Both the position numbers and the translations under genes were made by a program. The notes below the pieces were generated by a model. It was not told the origin of the DNA and did not search any database. It saw only the letters and a program-made list of their open reading frames with translations. A DNA stretch of 36,008 bases from Rhodospirillaceae bacterium (GTDB lineage: Bacteria; Pseudomonadota; Alphaproteobacteria; Azospirillales; Azospirillaceae), in the NCBI GenBank assembly GCA_029267445.1, contig JAJUIU010000040.1, positions 1 through 36,008 of the forward strand. The letters are read 5' to 3'. Positions 8,661 to 15,843 of this stretch are shown piece after piece (positions within the stretch are counted from its first letter, which is position 1; every line of letters begins with the position of its first letter).

Positions 8661-8710
8661 GGACCCGCGCCGCCGTACTGTCGGGGACGGGGGCGCGGGT
8701 CCGCCTGTTT
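8661..8710 (+). terminator. Probable Rho-independent terminator after the SRPBCC gene
   Basis: GGACCCGCGCC at 8661-8671 pairs perfectly with GGCGCGGGTCC at 8692-8702, giving an 11-bp GC stem followed by GCCTGTTT. The T tract is short, so termination may be partial. Confidence 0.6.
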
Positions 8711-8742
8711 CAGGGGTGACGCAACCCATGAAGGGGGTTCCC

Positions 8743-9372
8743 ATGCGCATCCGAACCGGCATCCTGGCGGTCGCCCTGGCCCTGTCCCCGGTCGTGGCGG
8801 CCCAGGCCCAGACCGGCGGCCAGGACACGTCGCGCGGCGCCGGCCAGCCCACCACGCCCAGCCCGCCCGGCATGGGTCTGCCCTCCCCGGAACGGCCGGA
8901 GGCGACATCCCTTCCGAAGGATGACGCGGCGTTCCTCGATCAGGCGCTGCGCATCGTCACCTTCGGGCTGGAGAGCAGCCGCATGGCGATCGCCCGCACC
9001 GACGACGAGGAGGCGCGGCTGCTGGCCGAGGGGCTGATCACCGACTTCACCGCCATGGGCGACGCCATCACCTCCGTCGCTTCCCTGGAGGAGTCGGCTC
9101 CCCCCGCCGAGCTGGACGCCGGCCGCGCGGCGGCCCTGGCGGAACTGCGGCTGGCCTCACCGGCGGAGTTCACCGACGTCTGGCTGTCGCAGCAGATCGC
9201 CGCGCACGAGGACGCCGTGAACCTGTTCCAGCAAGCGTCCAAGCCGACCCCGTCCGGCGACCAGAGCGTGGCGGACCTCGCCCGCTCCAGCCTGCCCAAG
9301 CTGCGGGAGAATCTGGCCGCGCTGAAGGCGGCGGGAACGGGGGTGGAGCAGGCGCAGGGCGCCCAGCGGTGA
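8743..9372 (+). CDS. DUF4142-like exported protein
   Basis: A 209-residue protein with a signal peptide (MRIRTGILAVALALSPVVA, cleavage likely near AAQAQ). The mature part has the layout of DUF4142 proteins, which are ferritin-like helical bundles: DDAAFLDQALRIVTFGLESSRMA, then a helix with LITDFTAMGDAI, then FTDVWLSQQIAAHEDAVNLFQQA, then SLPKLRENLAALKA. The usual conserved His residues are only partly present, so metal binding is uncertain. I chose ATG 8743 because AAGGGGG lies 5-6 nt upstream; GTG 8716 and ATG 8728 would lengthen the protein ahead of a clear signal peptide. The stop overlaps the next start as GTGA. A role in envelope stress is suggested only by neighbours. Confidence 0.72.
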   Translation: MRIRTGILAVALALSPVVAAQAQTGGQDTSRGAGQPTTPSPPGMGLPSPERPEATSLPKDDAAFLDQALRIVTFGLESSRMAIARTDDEEARLLAEGLITDFTAMGDAITSVASLEESAPPAELDAGRAAALAELRLASPAEFTDVWLSQQIAAHEDAVNLFQQASKPTPSGDQSVADLARSSLPKLRENLAALKAAGTGVEQAQGAQR

Positions 9373-9608
9373 GCGGCCGCCACCAGCTCGTCTACTCCTA
9401 TGCCGGCGAGGCGGACGCCGGCCTGGAGGAGAATGTGGCGCGCCTGTTCCCCGGCGCCCGCCGCACGGCCCGGCAGTCGGGCATGCAGGGGCTGACCGAG
9501 GTGACGCTCGAGCTGACGGAGGACCCGCCGGCCGACCAGTTGGACCGCCTGCGGGGCCTGCCTCGCATCGTGGACGCGGCCGTGGGATCGCTGGGCGAAG
9601 GGGTGTGA
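9369..9608 (+). CDS. Small conserved-looking protein, unknown function
   Basis: A 79-residue protein starting at a GTG that overlaps the TGA of the DUF4142-like gene, implying translational coupling. Predicted elements alternate strand and helix (HQLVYSY, LEENVARLF, GLTEVTLEL, ADQLDRLRGLPRIVDA), which could form a small ferredoxin-like fold. There is no signal peptide or membrane segment. I do not recognise the family. Confidence 0.6.
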   Translation: MSGRHQLVYSYAGEADAGLEENVARLFPGARRTARQSGMQGLTEVTLELTEDPPADQLDRLRGLPRIVDAAVGSLGEGV

Positions 9609-9777
9609 ACCGGGGCGCCGATCGCCCCGCGCCGAACATTCCATTACGAATAATGTGGTTTTTCAAGGTGTTCGGCGGTGCGCGGCGGGATGGCCCCTTG
9701 CCGATTTCCATTGAAACGCGGCGGCGGCCTCCCAATATGGAAGCCGTCATTCACAGACATCCGTGTCGAGGGACCCC

Positions 9778-10500
9778 ATGGCTTTCGGACAATACAATCG
9801 GTACGCGACCCAGGGCCGCGCCATCGATCAGGCCCAGTTCGACGAAGGCCTGCGGCAGCACATGCTGCGGGTCTACAACTACATGACCGTCGGCCTGGTG
9901 ATCACCGGGCTCATCGCCTTCTTCGGCTCCAGCTCGCAGGCGCTCGTCGCCGCGGTGTTCGGCACGCCGCTGAAGTGGGTGGTGATGCTGGCGCCGCTGG
10001 CCTTCATCATGGTCATCAGCTTCAACTTCCACAAGATGGCGTCCGGCACGCTGCAGATGCTCTTCTGGGCCTTCTGCGCGCTGATGGGCCTGTCGATGAT
10101 GAGCGTCTTCCTGGTCTTCACCGGGGAGAGCATCGCGCGGGTGTTCTTCATCACCGCCGCCACCTTCGCCGCCGCCAGCCTGTACGGCTACACGACGAAG
10201 GCCGACCTGACGAAGTTCGGCGCCTTCATGTTCATGGGGCTGATCGGCATCGTCATCGCCAGCATCGTGAACATCTTCCTGGGCTCCAGCGCGCTGCAGT
10301 TCGCGGTGTCCGTCATTGGCGTCATCGTCTTCACCGGCCTGACCGCCTGGGACACCCAGAACATCAAGGAGCAGTATGCCGAGGGCTGGGGTGAGGAGAG
10401 CAACAACAAGCTCGCCGTGATGGGTGCCTTGTCGCTCTACCTGAACTTCATCAACCTGTTCCAGATGCTGCTCCAGCTTCTGGGCCAGCGCGAGGAGTAG
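9778..10500 (+). CDS. Bax inhibitor-1/YccA family membrane protein
   Basis: A 240-residue inner membrane protein with seven predicted transmembrane segments. The sequence matches bacterial Bax inhibitor-1 proteins: an N-terminal FDEGLRQHMLRVYNYMTVGL segment, the LTAWDTQNIKEQY motif near the C-terminus, and the final helix LSLYLNFINLFQMLLQLLG. The family includes pH-dependent calcium leak channels and YbhL/YccA, which modulate FtsH proteolysis in Escherichia coli. ATG 9778 is preceded by GAGGGA at good spacing; an in-frame GTG at 9763 is less likely. The 169 bases upstream contain only a weak inverted repeat near 9640. Confidence 0.92.
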   Translation: MAFGQYNRYATQGRAIDQAQFDEGLRQHMLRVYNYMTVGLVITGLIAFFGSSSQALVAAVFGTPLKWVVMLAPLAFIMVISFNFHKMASGTLQMLFWAFCALMGLSMMSVFLVFTGESIARVFFITAATFAAASLYGYTTKADLTKFGAFMFMGLIGIVIASIVNIFLGSSALQFAVSVIGVIVFTGLTAWDTQNIKEQYAEGWGEESNNKLAVMGALSLYLNFINLFQMLLQLLGQREE

Positions 10501-10543
10501 TCCCGCCGGGTCCATGGTCCCGCACGGGATCGCCAGCTGATAT

Positions 10544-10582
10544 GAACCGCCCGGGGGCCACACCTTCGGGCGGTTCCGTTTT
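10544..10582 (+). terminator. Rho-independent terminator after the Bax inhibitor-1 gene
   Basis: GAACCGCCCG (10544-10553) pairs perfectly with CGGGCGGTTC (10567-10576) across a 13-base loop, followed by CGTTTT. It lies 44 nt after the stop codon. Confidence 0.8.
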
Positions 10583-10646
10583 GTGGAGGCCCCAATCGCC
10601 TTTCGGCGACGGGCCGGCGTGACGCGGCCGCAATTCCGCCGTTGTG

Positions 10647-11048
10647 ATGGTCGATCAAGACACGGCCATGGACAGCGTGAGCACACCTACCCGCAAATCC
10701 CACTGGCGGCGCAAGCAGGACCGCCGGCTCGACCGCCGTTTCGACAAGCTCGAGCAGGCGCTCCCAAACACGTTCAGCGACCGGCTGGCATGGCTGCGCA
10801 CCCGTCGCGCCCGCTGGGTGCGCGTACCCATCGGCCTCCTGTGCATTGTCGGCGGCGTGTTCAGCTTCCTGCCGGTGCTCGGCGTCTGGATGCTGCCGCT
10901 GGGCCTGCTGCTGCTGGCGATCGACATCCCGCTGCTGAAGGCACCGATGAACCGCTTCATGATCTGGGCGGAGCGCAAGGTCCAGGTCTGGCGCCGCTGG
11001 TGGCAGGGGCCGCGCAAGCGGCGGGCGGGCCGGCCCCGGCCGCGCTGA
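10647..11048 (+). CDS. Small inner membrane protein, unknown function
   Basis: A 133-residue protein with a basic N-terminus (RKSHWRRKQDRRLDRRFDKL), two closely spaced hydrophobic helices (VPIGLLCIVGGVFSFLPVLG and WMLPLGLLLLAIDIPLL) and a very basic C-terminal tail after a Trp-rich amphipathic helix. Similar short proteins occur in Alphaproteobacteria, some misannotated as tryptophan synthase beta-like; no function is established. ATG 10647 and GTG 10644 are both possible starts, and ATG 10668 is a third. It is separated from the upstream gene by a terminator and from ubiE by 97 nt. Confidence 0.65.
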   Translation: MVDQDTAMDSVSTPTRKSHWRRKQDRRLDRRFDKLEQALPNTFSDRLAWLRTRRARWVRVPIGLLCIVGGVFSFLPVLGVWMLPLGLLLLAIDIPLLKAPMNRFMIWAERKVQVWRRWWQGPRKRRAGRPRPR

Positions 11049-11145
11049 GCGTGTCCCCGCTCGTCGCGCCGCCCTGAGCGTCGCCTTACCCATTTCGCCG
11101 CGCCCGCTTCCAGCGGCGGCCCCCCTGCGCTAGGGTGCGGGCGCC

Positions 11146-11991
11146 ATGACCGACGATCGTTCCACGCCGCCGCCCTCCCCCCGACCCGCTTCGGGCGAAC
11201 CGCTCCGTCCGCCCCCGCCGGGGCAGGAGGGGCGCTTCTTCGGCGCCCGCGCCATCGATCCGGCGGAGAAGACGCCGCTGGTGCGCGGCGTGTTCGACAG
11301 CGTGGCCGCCAAGTACGATCTGATGAACGACCTGATGTCGGGCGGCGTGCACCGGCTGTGGAAGGACGCCTTCGTCGATCTTGTGCGTCCGCGCGCAGGC
11401 GAAACCTGCCTGGACGTGGCGGGCGGCACCGGCGACATCGCCTTCCGGCTGGCCGCCAAGGCGCCGGGCGCCAGCGTCGTCGTCTGCGATTTGACGGAGG
11501 CCATGGTCCGGGTCGGGCGCGACCGGGGCATCGACCGGGGCCTGATGCACGGGGCTGCTGGAGTTACTGGGGGCGGGCCCGCCATCCAGTGGACCGTCGG
11601 CAACGCCGAGGCACTGCCCTTCAAGGCGCGCAGCGTGGACGCCTACACCATCGCCTTCGGCCTGCGCAACGTGGCCACCCTGGACGCGGCCCTGGCCGAG
11701 GCGCGGCGGGTGCTGAAGCCGGGCGGGCGCTTCTTCTGCCTGGAGTTCAGCCACGTCACCCTGCCGGTTCTGAAGCAGGCCTACGACGGCTTCTCCTTCG
11801 GCCTGCTGCCCCGGCTGGGGGAGATGGTGGCCGGCGACCGGGAGAGCTACCAGTACCTCGTGGAAAGCATCCGCCGCTTCCCCGACCAGCAGGCCCTGAT
11901 CCGCCGGATCGAGGCGGCCGGGCTGGTCCAGGCGAAGGTGCGGAACCTCACGGGCGGCATCGCCGCCATCCATTCCGCCTGGCGGGTCTAG
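11146..11991 (+). CDS. ubiE: Ubiquinone/menaquinone biosynthesis C-methyltransferase UbiE
   Basis: A 281-residue class I SAM-dependent methyltransferase that methylates the benzoquinol ring in ubiquinone synthesis (and demethylmenaquinol where present). Diagnostic segments are VFDSVAAKYDLMNDLMS (residues 49-65), the SAM-binding DVAGGTGD (90-97), GNAEALPF, the AFGLRNV motif, and RVLKPGGRFFCLEFS. The C-terminus YLVESIRRFPDQ and ending HSAWRV are typical. It is longer than the usual ~250 residues because of a Pro-rich N-terminal extension of about 35 residues and a short Gly-rich insert near residues 135-145. The next gene, ubiB, starts 15 nt downstream, so both are probably one transcript. Confidence 0.96.
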   Translation: MTDDRSTPPPSPRPASGEPLRPPPPGQEGRFFGARAIDPAEKTPLVRGVFDSVAAKYDLMNDLMSGGVHRLWKDAFVDLVRPRAGETCLDVAGGTGDIAFRLAAKAPGASVVVCDLTEAMVRVGRDRGIDRGLMHGAAGVTGGGPAIQWTVGNAEALPFKARSVDAYTIAFGLRNVATLDAALAEARRVLKPGGRFFCLEFSHVTLPVLKQAYDGFSFGLLPRLGEMVAGDRESYQYLVESIRRFPDQQALIRRIEAAGLVQAKVRNLTGGIAAIHSAWRV

Positions 11992-12006
11992 GGCGGCGGA
12001 CCAGGC

Positions 12007-13557
12007 ATGATCCGGCATCTGCGCAATCTGGTGCGGCTGGTCGCCATCGCGCGCACCCTCGGCCGCTTCGGCGCCCTTCCGGCGGAGGAACTGCGGGCCG
12101 TCGCCCCCGGCCTCGCCTGGATCATGGCGCGGCTGAACCGCAAGGGCGTGCCCGGCCGCAAGGGCCAGCGTCTCGCCCGCGCGTTGACGGCGCTCGGTCC
12201 CAGCTTCGTCAAGCTGGGGCAGGCGCTGTCCACCCGAGCCGACCTCGTCGGCGACGCCGTTGCGGCCGATCTCGCCCAGCTCCGCGACCGGCTGGACCCG
12301 TTCCCCGGCGAACAGGCGCGCCGCACCGTCGAGGAGGCGCTGGGCCGCCCGATCGCGGAGCTTTACGCCGCCTTCGACGATCACGCCGTGGCCGCCGCCA
12401 GCATCGCCCAGGTCCATTTCGCCGAGACGCCGGATGGCCGCCGGGTGGCGGTGAAGGTGCTCCGCCCGGGGGTGGAGGCCGCCTTCGCCAAGGACCTGGA
12501 CCTGATGGACTGGCTGGCGCGTCTGGCGCTCGCCGTGCAGCCGCGCCTCGCCCGGCTGAAGCCGGTGGAGGTGGTCCGCACCGTGGCCGACAGCGTGGCG
12601 CTGGAGATGGACTTGCGCATGGAGGCGGCGGCCGCCTCCGAGCTGGCGGAGAACTTCCGGGGCGATGAGACCTTCCAAATCCCCGCCGTGGACTGGGACC
12701 GGACGGCCAAGCGCGTGATGACCATCGCGCGGGTGGACGGTGTCCCGGTGGACCGGGTGGACGCCCTGCGCGCGGCCGGGCACGATCCCGACGTGGTGCT
12801 CGGGCACGCGGCCAACGCCTTCTTCAACATGGTCTTCCGCGACGGCTTCTTCCACGCGGACCTGCACCCCGGCAACCTGTTCGTGGACGGGTCCGGGAAC
12901 CTCGTCGCGGTCGATTTCGGCATCATGGGGCGGCTGGACCGCCAGACCCGGCTCTACCTCGCAGACATGCTGGTGGGCTTTCTGAACCGGGACTACGACC
13001 TCGTGGCCCGGGTGCATTTCGAGGCGGGCTACGTCCCCGCCGACCAGAACCTGGAGCTGTTCCGCCAAGCCTGCCGCAGCATCGGGGAGCCCGTGCACGG
13101 CCGCCCCTTGCATGAGATCTCCGTTGGCCGGCTGCTGGCCCAGCTGTTCGCCACGACCGAGCGCTTCGCCATGGAGACGCAGCCCCAGCTCCTGCTGCTC
13201 CAGAAAAGCATGCTGACGGCGGAGGGGGTGGGCCGGGTGCTGAACCCCGTCATCAACATGTGGGAACTGGCCCGCCCCCTGATCGAACGCTGGATGATCG
13301 AGAACCGGGGGCCGGAGGCGCGGGTGGCGGAGGCGACGACGGCGCTGGCCAGCATCGCCGGCAAGCTGCCGCAGCTCCTGCGCGACGCGGAATCCGTCTC
13401 CGCCCAGCTCGCTGGCGGCGGCCTGAAGCTGCACCCCGACACGGTCCGCGCCCTCGCCGCCACCGAACTCGCCCAGACCCGCGAAAGCCTCCGCCCCGTC
13501 TGGTGGGCGGTGGGGGTGGCGGTGGTGCTGGGGCTGGTGGCGGTGGTGGCGGGTTAG
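12007..13557 (+). CDS. ubiB: Ubiquinone biosynthesis atypical kinase/ATPase UbiB
   Basis: A 516-residue member of the UbiB/ABC1/ADCK family, needed for ubiquinone synthesis and linked to the ring hydroxylation steps; it is an ATPase that may help extract lipid intermediates. Visible family marks are the KxGQ motif (FVKLGQALSTR, residues 68-77), the Ala-rich loop AAASIAQVH (129-137), the lysine in VAVKV (Lys150), the catalytic loop HADLHPGN (283-290) and DFG (303-305). The C-terminus WWAVGVAVVLGLVAVVAG is a membrane anchor. Length agrees with the family. It follows ubiE by 15 nt and ends 14 nt before a convergent gene. Confidence 0.97.
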   Translation: MIRHLRNLVRLVAIARTLGRFGALPAEELRAVAPGLAWIMARLNRKGVPGRKGQRLARALTALGPSFVKLGQALSTRADLVGDAVAADLAQLRDRLDPFPGEQARRTVEEALGRPIAELYAAFDDHAVAAASIAQVHFAETPDGRRVAVKVLRPGVEAAFAKDLDLMDWLARLALAVQPRLARLKPVEVVRTVADSVALEMDLRMEAAAASELAENFRGDETFQIPAVDWDRTAKRVMTIARVDGVPVDRVDALRAAGHDPDVVLGHAANAFFNMVFRDGFFHADLHPGNLFVDGSGNLVAVDFGIMGRLDRQTRLYLADMLVGFLNRDYDLVARVHFEAGYVPADQNLELFRQACRSIGEPVHGRPLHEISVGRLLAQLFATTERFAMETQPQLLLLQKSMLTAEGVGRVLNPVINMWELARPLIERWMIENRGPEARVAEATTALASIAGKLPQLLRDAESVSAQLAGGGLKLHPDTVRALAATELAQTRESLRPVWWAVGVAVVLGLVAVVAG

Positions 13558-13571
13558 GGGATCAGGCCGCG

Positions 13572-13865
13572 CTAAATCACCACCCCCTCGCGGTAGGCGA
13601 TGCGTTCGATCGGGCGCGGGGTGTCCGTGCCGGCGTGGATCAGCAGGTCCACCCGCTGGTCGCCCAGGGCCGCCTCCAGCGCCGCGTTCCGGCGCAGTTC
13701 CGCCATGCTTGGCACCGGCTCCGGCACCGTGACCAGCAGGTCGATGTCGCCGCCACGCACCCGGTCGTCCACGCGGGAGCCGAACAGGCGCACCTCCGCC
13801 CCGGCGCCCAGATGCTCGGCGACCAGGGACTTGATGGTGCGGATCTCGGCGTCGGTCAGGCGCAT
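13572..13865 (-). CDS. Minimal nucleotidyltransferase (MntA-like, NTP_transf_2)
   Basis: A 97-residue protein with the nucleotidyltransferase signature FGSRVDDRVRGGDIDLLV: the GS pair and the DxD of DID, separated as in the GSx10DxD motif of MntA antitoxins. In MNT-HEPN systems the MntA enzyme AMPylates and so inactivates the HEPN ribonuclease. Upstream on the same strand is a HEPN-like gene (14054-14506), but the two are separated by 188 bases containing a palindromic repeat pair, not overlapping as in classic systems. It could also work alone. ATG at 13865. Confidence 0.8.
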   Translation of the reverse strand: MRLTDAEIRTIKSLVAEHLGAGAEVRLFGSRVDDRVRGGDIDLLVTVPEPVPSMAELRRNAALEAALGDQRVDLLIHAGTDTPRPIERIAYREGVVI

Positions 13866-13932
13866 GGCTGCCAGTGTAGCGGGGATCGGCCGGGCTGTCA
13901 GGACGGGCGGCCCGCCCCGGTAACGGGCCGCC

Positions 13933-14041
13933 GTCCTCGCCCTTCGACAGGCTCAGGGAGAGGACGACTGATAGGGGTGTGCCGATCTTCTGTGTCAGCC
14001 TCTACTTTCCCCTCACCCTGAGCCTGTCGAAGGGCGAGGGG
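13933..14041. repeat. Paired REP-like palindromes (inverted, family A)
   Basis: Two units built on CTTCGACAGGCTCAGGG face each other. The arms at 13935-13958 and 14016-14039 are perfectly complementary over 24 bases and would form a long hairpin with a 57-base loop. Each unit also has its own short outer palindrome (GTCCTC/GAGGAC in the first, CCCCTC/GAGGGG in the second). A related pair lies at 19561-19665. This motif resembles intergenic repeats I know from many GC-rich proteobacterial genomes. It sits between the HEPN-like and MNT genes. Confidence 0.85.
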
Positions 14042-14053
14042 AGCTTCAGGCGC

Positions 14054-14506
14054 CTACCCCTCCACCCGCTCCAGCAGGGCGATCAGGTCCGGGGCCAGCT
14101 TGGCGCAGTGGTTGACCAGCTCCGCCTCCTCGCCCGGGTCGATGGGGAAGGCGTCGCGCAGCCGGTCGCGCAGGCGGGTCAGCGTATCGAAACGGGCGGC
14201 GTCCGGGATCAGGCCCATGGAGGCCAGCAGGTCCCCCAGCTCGCGCGGGGACTTGCCCCGGCTCTCGAACCCCTCCCGGTCCAGCACGGCCGGCAGGATG
14301 CGCCCGGTCAGCAGGCCGTGCAGGGTGCGGAAACGGTGGAGCAGGGCGTCCGCCTCCGTCCGGAACTTCTCCGGCATATGGGCGAGGCTGGTGCCGGTCA
14401 CCGGCAGCACCGCGCGCAACGCGTCGGCCGAATCGTGCAGGCGCCGCGCCACCTCCCGCGCCGATTTCAGGGCCGCCCCAAGGTCCGTTCCGCCGGTCTG
14501 CGCCAT
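14054..14506 (-). CDS. HEPN/HepT-like protein with degenerate catalytic motif
   Basis: A 150-residue all-helical protein. The N-terminal part (LHDSADALRAVLPV) and the segment LRTLHGLLTGRILPAVL-like around residues 60-77, then LASMGLIPDAARFDTLTRLRDRLRDAFPIDPGEEAEL, resemble HepT-type HEPN proteins, whose active site is RN-x3-H-x-Y followed by D/P residues. Here the equivalent reads RDRLRDAF, so the catalytic His and Tyr are absent. If the relationship is right, this is a non-catalytic or decaying HEPN toxin. The MNT-like gene lies downstream on the same strand. ATG at 14506. Assignment rests on visual motif comparison only. Confidence 0.6.
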   Translation of the reverse strand: MAQTGGTDLGAALKSAREVARRLHDSADALRAVLPVTGTSLAHMPEKFRTEADALLHRFRTLHGLLTGRILPAVLDREGFESRGKSPRELGDLLASMGLIPDAARFDTLTRLRDRLRDAFPIDPGEEAELVNHCAKLAPDLIALLERVEG

Positions 14507-14768
14507 GGCCGCCTCCCCGCCGCCGCCGCTCCGTCATAAGTCTACCGCCTGGCATGGCTTCTGTCGCGCGGGCGCGCGGGCACCGTGAAGGTTTCGAAAG
14601 GATGAAGCGGAGTCAGGTGCGGCGCGCGGATCAGCCATCCGAAATCGCCGGCATTTGTCGCCGCCGTTCCGTCACGATCCGGGTGTATCCATGCAGTGTC
14701 GGACGCGAAGTCGTTCGGCCGTCCGGGAAGCCTCGCTTCCGGGCGAACGCGAAACCCAGGGACCTTGC

Positions 14769-15116
14769 ATGTTTCCCGCGGTGGCGACCGGAGCCCACAA
14801 TCCGGCATCCCTTGGCCCGGAACCCGGCCTGGCAGCGGCCGTCCTGGCTGCCGAATCCAACCCGACCCTTCCCGCCAGCCCGCCCGACCCCGCCCTCGAC
14901 ATGGGGCTGATGACTGCGGCGATCCGCCTGTCCCGCCACATGGTGGAGGCGCTGGGCCAGTGCCGCCGCCTCGGCCACCGCGACCCGCGCGTCAGCCTGA
15001 CCCGTCCGCGCCAGCTCGGTGAGACCGTGCGTTGCCTCCTGGCCGAATCCGGCCTGGATGCCGCCGTCGCCCCCGCCGGCCTGCCGGGCTACGTGGTGCT
15101 GACCCTGCGGGGCTGA
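14769..15116 (+). CDS. Small protein of unknown function
   Basis: A 115-residue protein. The C-terminal half (from DMGLMTAAIRLSRHMVEAL onward) looks folded and conserved-like, ending GLPGYVVLTLRG, whereas the N-terminal 40 residues are Pro/Ala-rich and probably disordered. ATG 14769 is preceded by AGGGA six nt upstream; the frame is open further upstream to 14655 but without a better ribosome site. I do not recognise a family. No signal peptide or membrane segment is evident. Confidence 0.5.
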   Translation: MFPAVATGAHNPASLGPEPGLAAAVLAAESNPTLPASPPDPALDMGLMTAAIRLSRHMVEALGQCRRLGHRDPRVSLTRPRQLGETVRCLLAESGLDAAVAPAGLPGYVVLTLRG

Positions 15117-15140
15117 AGACCCGCAGGCGGTTTCCGGATC

Positions 15141-15175
15141 CCTCGCGCCGGTCTTCGATGGCGACCGGTGCGAGG
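15141..15175. terminator. Probable bidirectional terminator hairpin
   Basis: CCTCGCGCCGGTC (15141-15153) and GACCGGTGCGAGG (15163-15175) form a 13-bp stem with one G-T pair and a 9-base loop, between two convergent genes. There is no clear T tract on either side. Confidence 0.5.
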
Positions 15176-15191
15176 CCGGACGCGCGTCCGC

Positions 15192-15686
15192 TCAGTTGAA
15201 GACGTCCGTGATCACCTGGGCCACCACCTGTGTGGCGAGGTCGATCAGCACCAGCTCCGTGCCCACGCGGGTCCATTCATGCCCCTGCACGACCGGCAGC
15301 TTGCCCAGCAGGGTTGGCGGAACGGACTGCTTGGCGAGGCCCGGCGGAAGCGGCTTGCCGCGCGCCAGGTTCTTCTGGATGCCCGGCGGCAGGGGCTTGG
15401 CGCCGACGGACAGGGTCTGGGTCTGGCCGCCCAGCAACCCCTGGATCAGCGCGGCGGTGGCGCCGGCCGCCAGCAGCTCGCCCGTCCCGATCCCGCCGGC
15501 GTTTCCGCCGCCCTTGCCGGTGTTGCCCTTGTCATTGTCCTTGTTGCCCTTGTCGGGTTTGCCGCCGCCGGCATGCTCCGGCTTGCCCCCGCCCTTTTCC
15601 GCATGGGCGGGCAGGGCCGCGGGCACGGACAGGGCTGTCGCGAGCAGGGCCGCGAGGACGAGGCGGGCAGACGAACGGATGGTCAT
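15192..15686 (-). CDS. CigR-family (RcnB-like) exported protein
   Basis: A 164-residue protein with a signal peptide ending near PAHAEK. Next comes a Lys/Gly/Asn/Asp-rich low-complexity linker (residues about 31-65), then a hydrophobic Ala/Gly segment (GELLAAGATAALIQGLLGG), then the motif pair KPLPPGIQKNLARGKPLPPG and EWTRVGTELVLIDLATQVV. These two motifs match CigR-type anti-virulence regulator family proteins, which share the RcnB-like periplasmic domain. In Salmonella CigR is a membrane or secreted regulator; in environmental Alphaproteobacteria the role is unknown. The gene is convergent with 14769-15116 and divergent from the MFS gene. Confidence 0.72.
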   Translation of the reverse strand: MTIRSSARLVLAALLATALSVPAALPAHAEKGGGKPEHAGGGKPDKGNKDNDKGNTGKGGGNAGGIGTGELLAAGATAALIQGLLGGQTQTLSVGAKPLPPGIQKNLARGKPLPPGLAKQSVPPTLLGKLPVVQGHEWTRVGTELVLIDLATQVVAQVITDVFN

Positions 15687-15843
15687 GGCGGGACGCTCCC
15701 CGGGAGATGGGTCGTGACCGCGTTAACATACCCCATCGAAAGGGGCATCGGTAAGGCGGTCGTGGGACATCCCCGGGGTGCCGGGGCCTTGGCGCGGGCG
15801 CCGGCCGATGCCACTTTCGGGGAAACCGGGACCGGGGGGCGGG

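Noticed and set aside
9640-9670. Small inverted repeat followed by GTTTTTC as a terminator
   Set aside because: The stem is only about 5 AT-rich base pairs with mismatches, too weak to claim.
11086-13434. A 782-codon open frame on the minus strand across ubiE and ubiB
   Set aside because: It is antisense to two genes with full catalytic motifs. Its His/Gln/Arg/Gly-rich translation is what the opposite strand of GC-rich codons produces.
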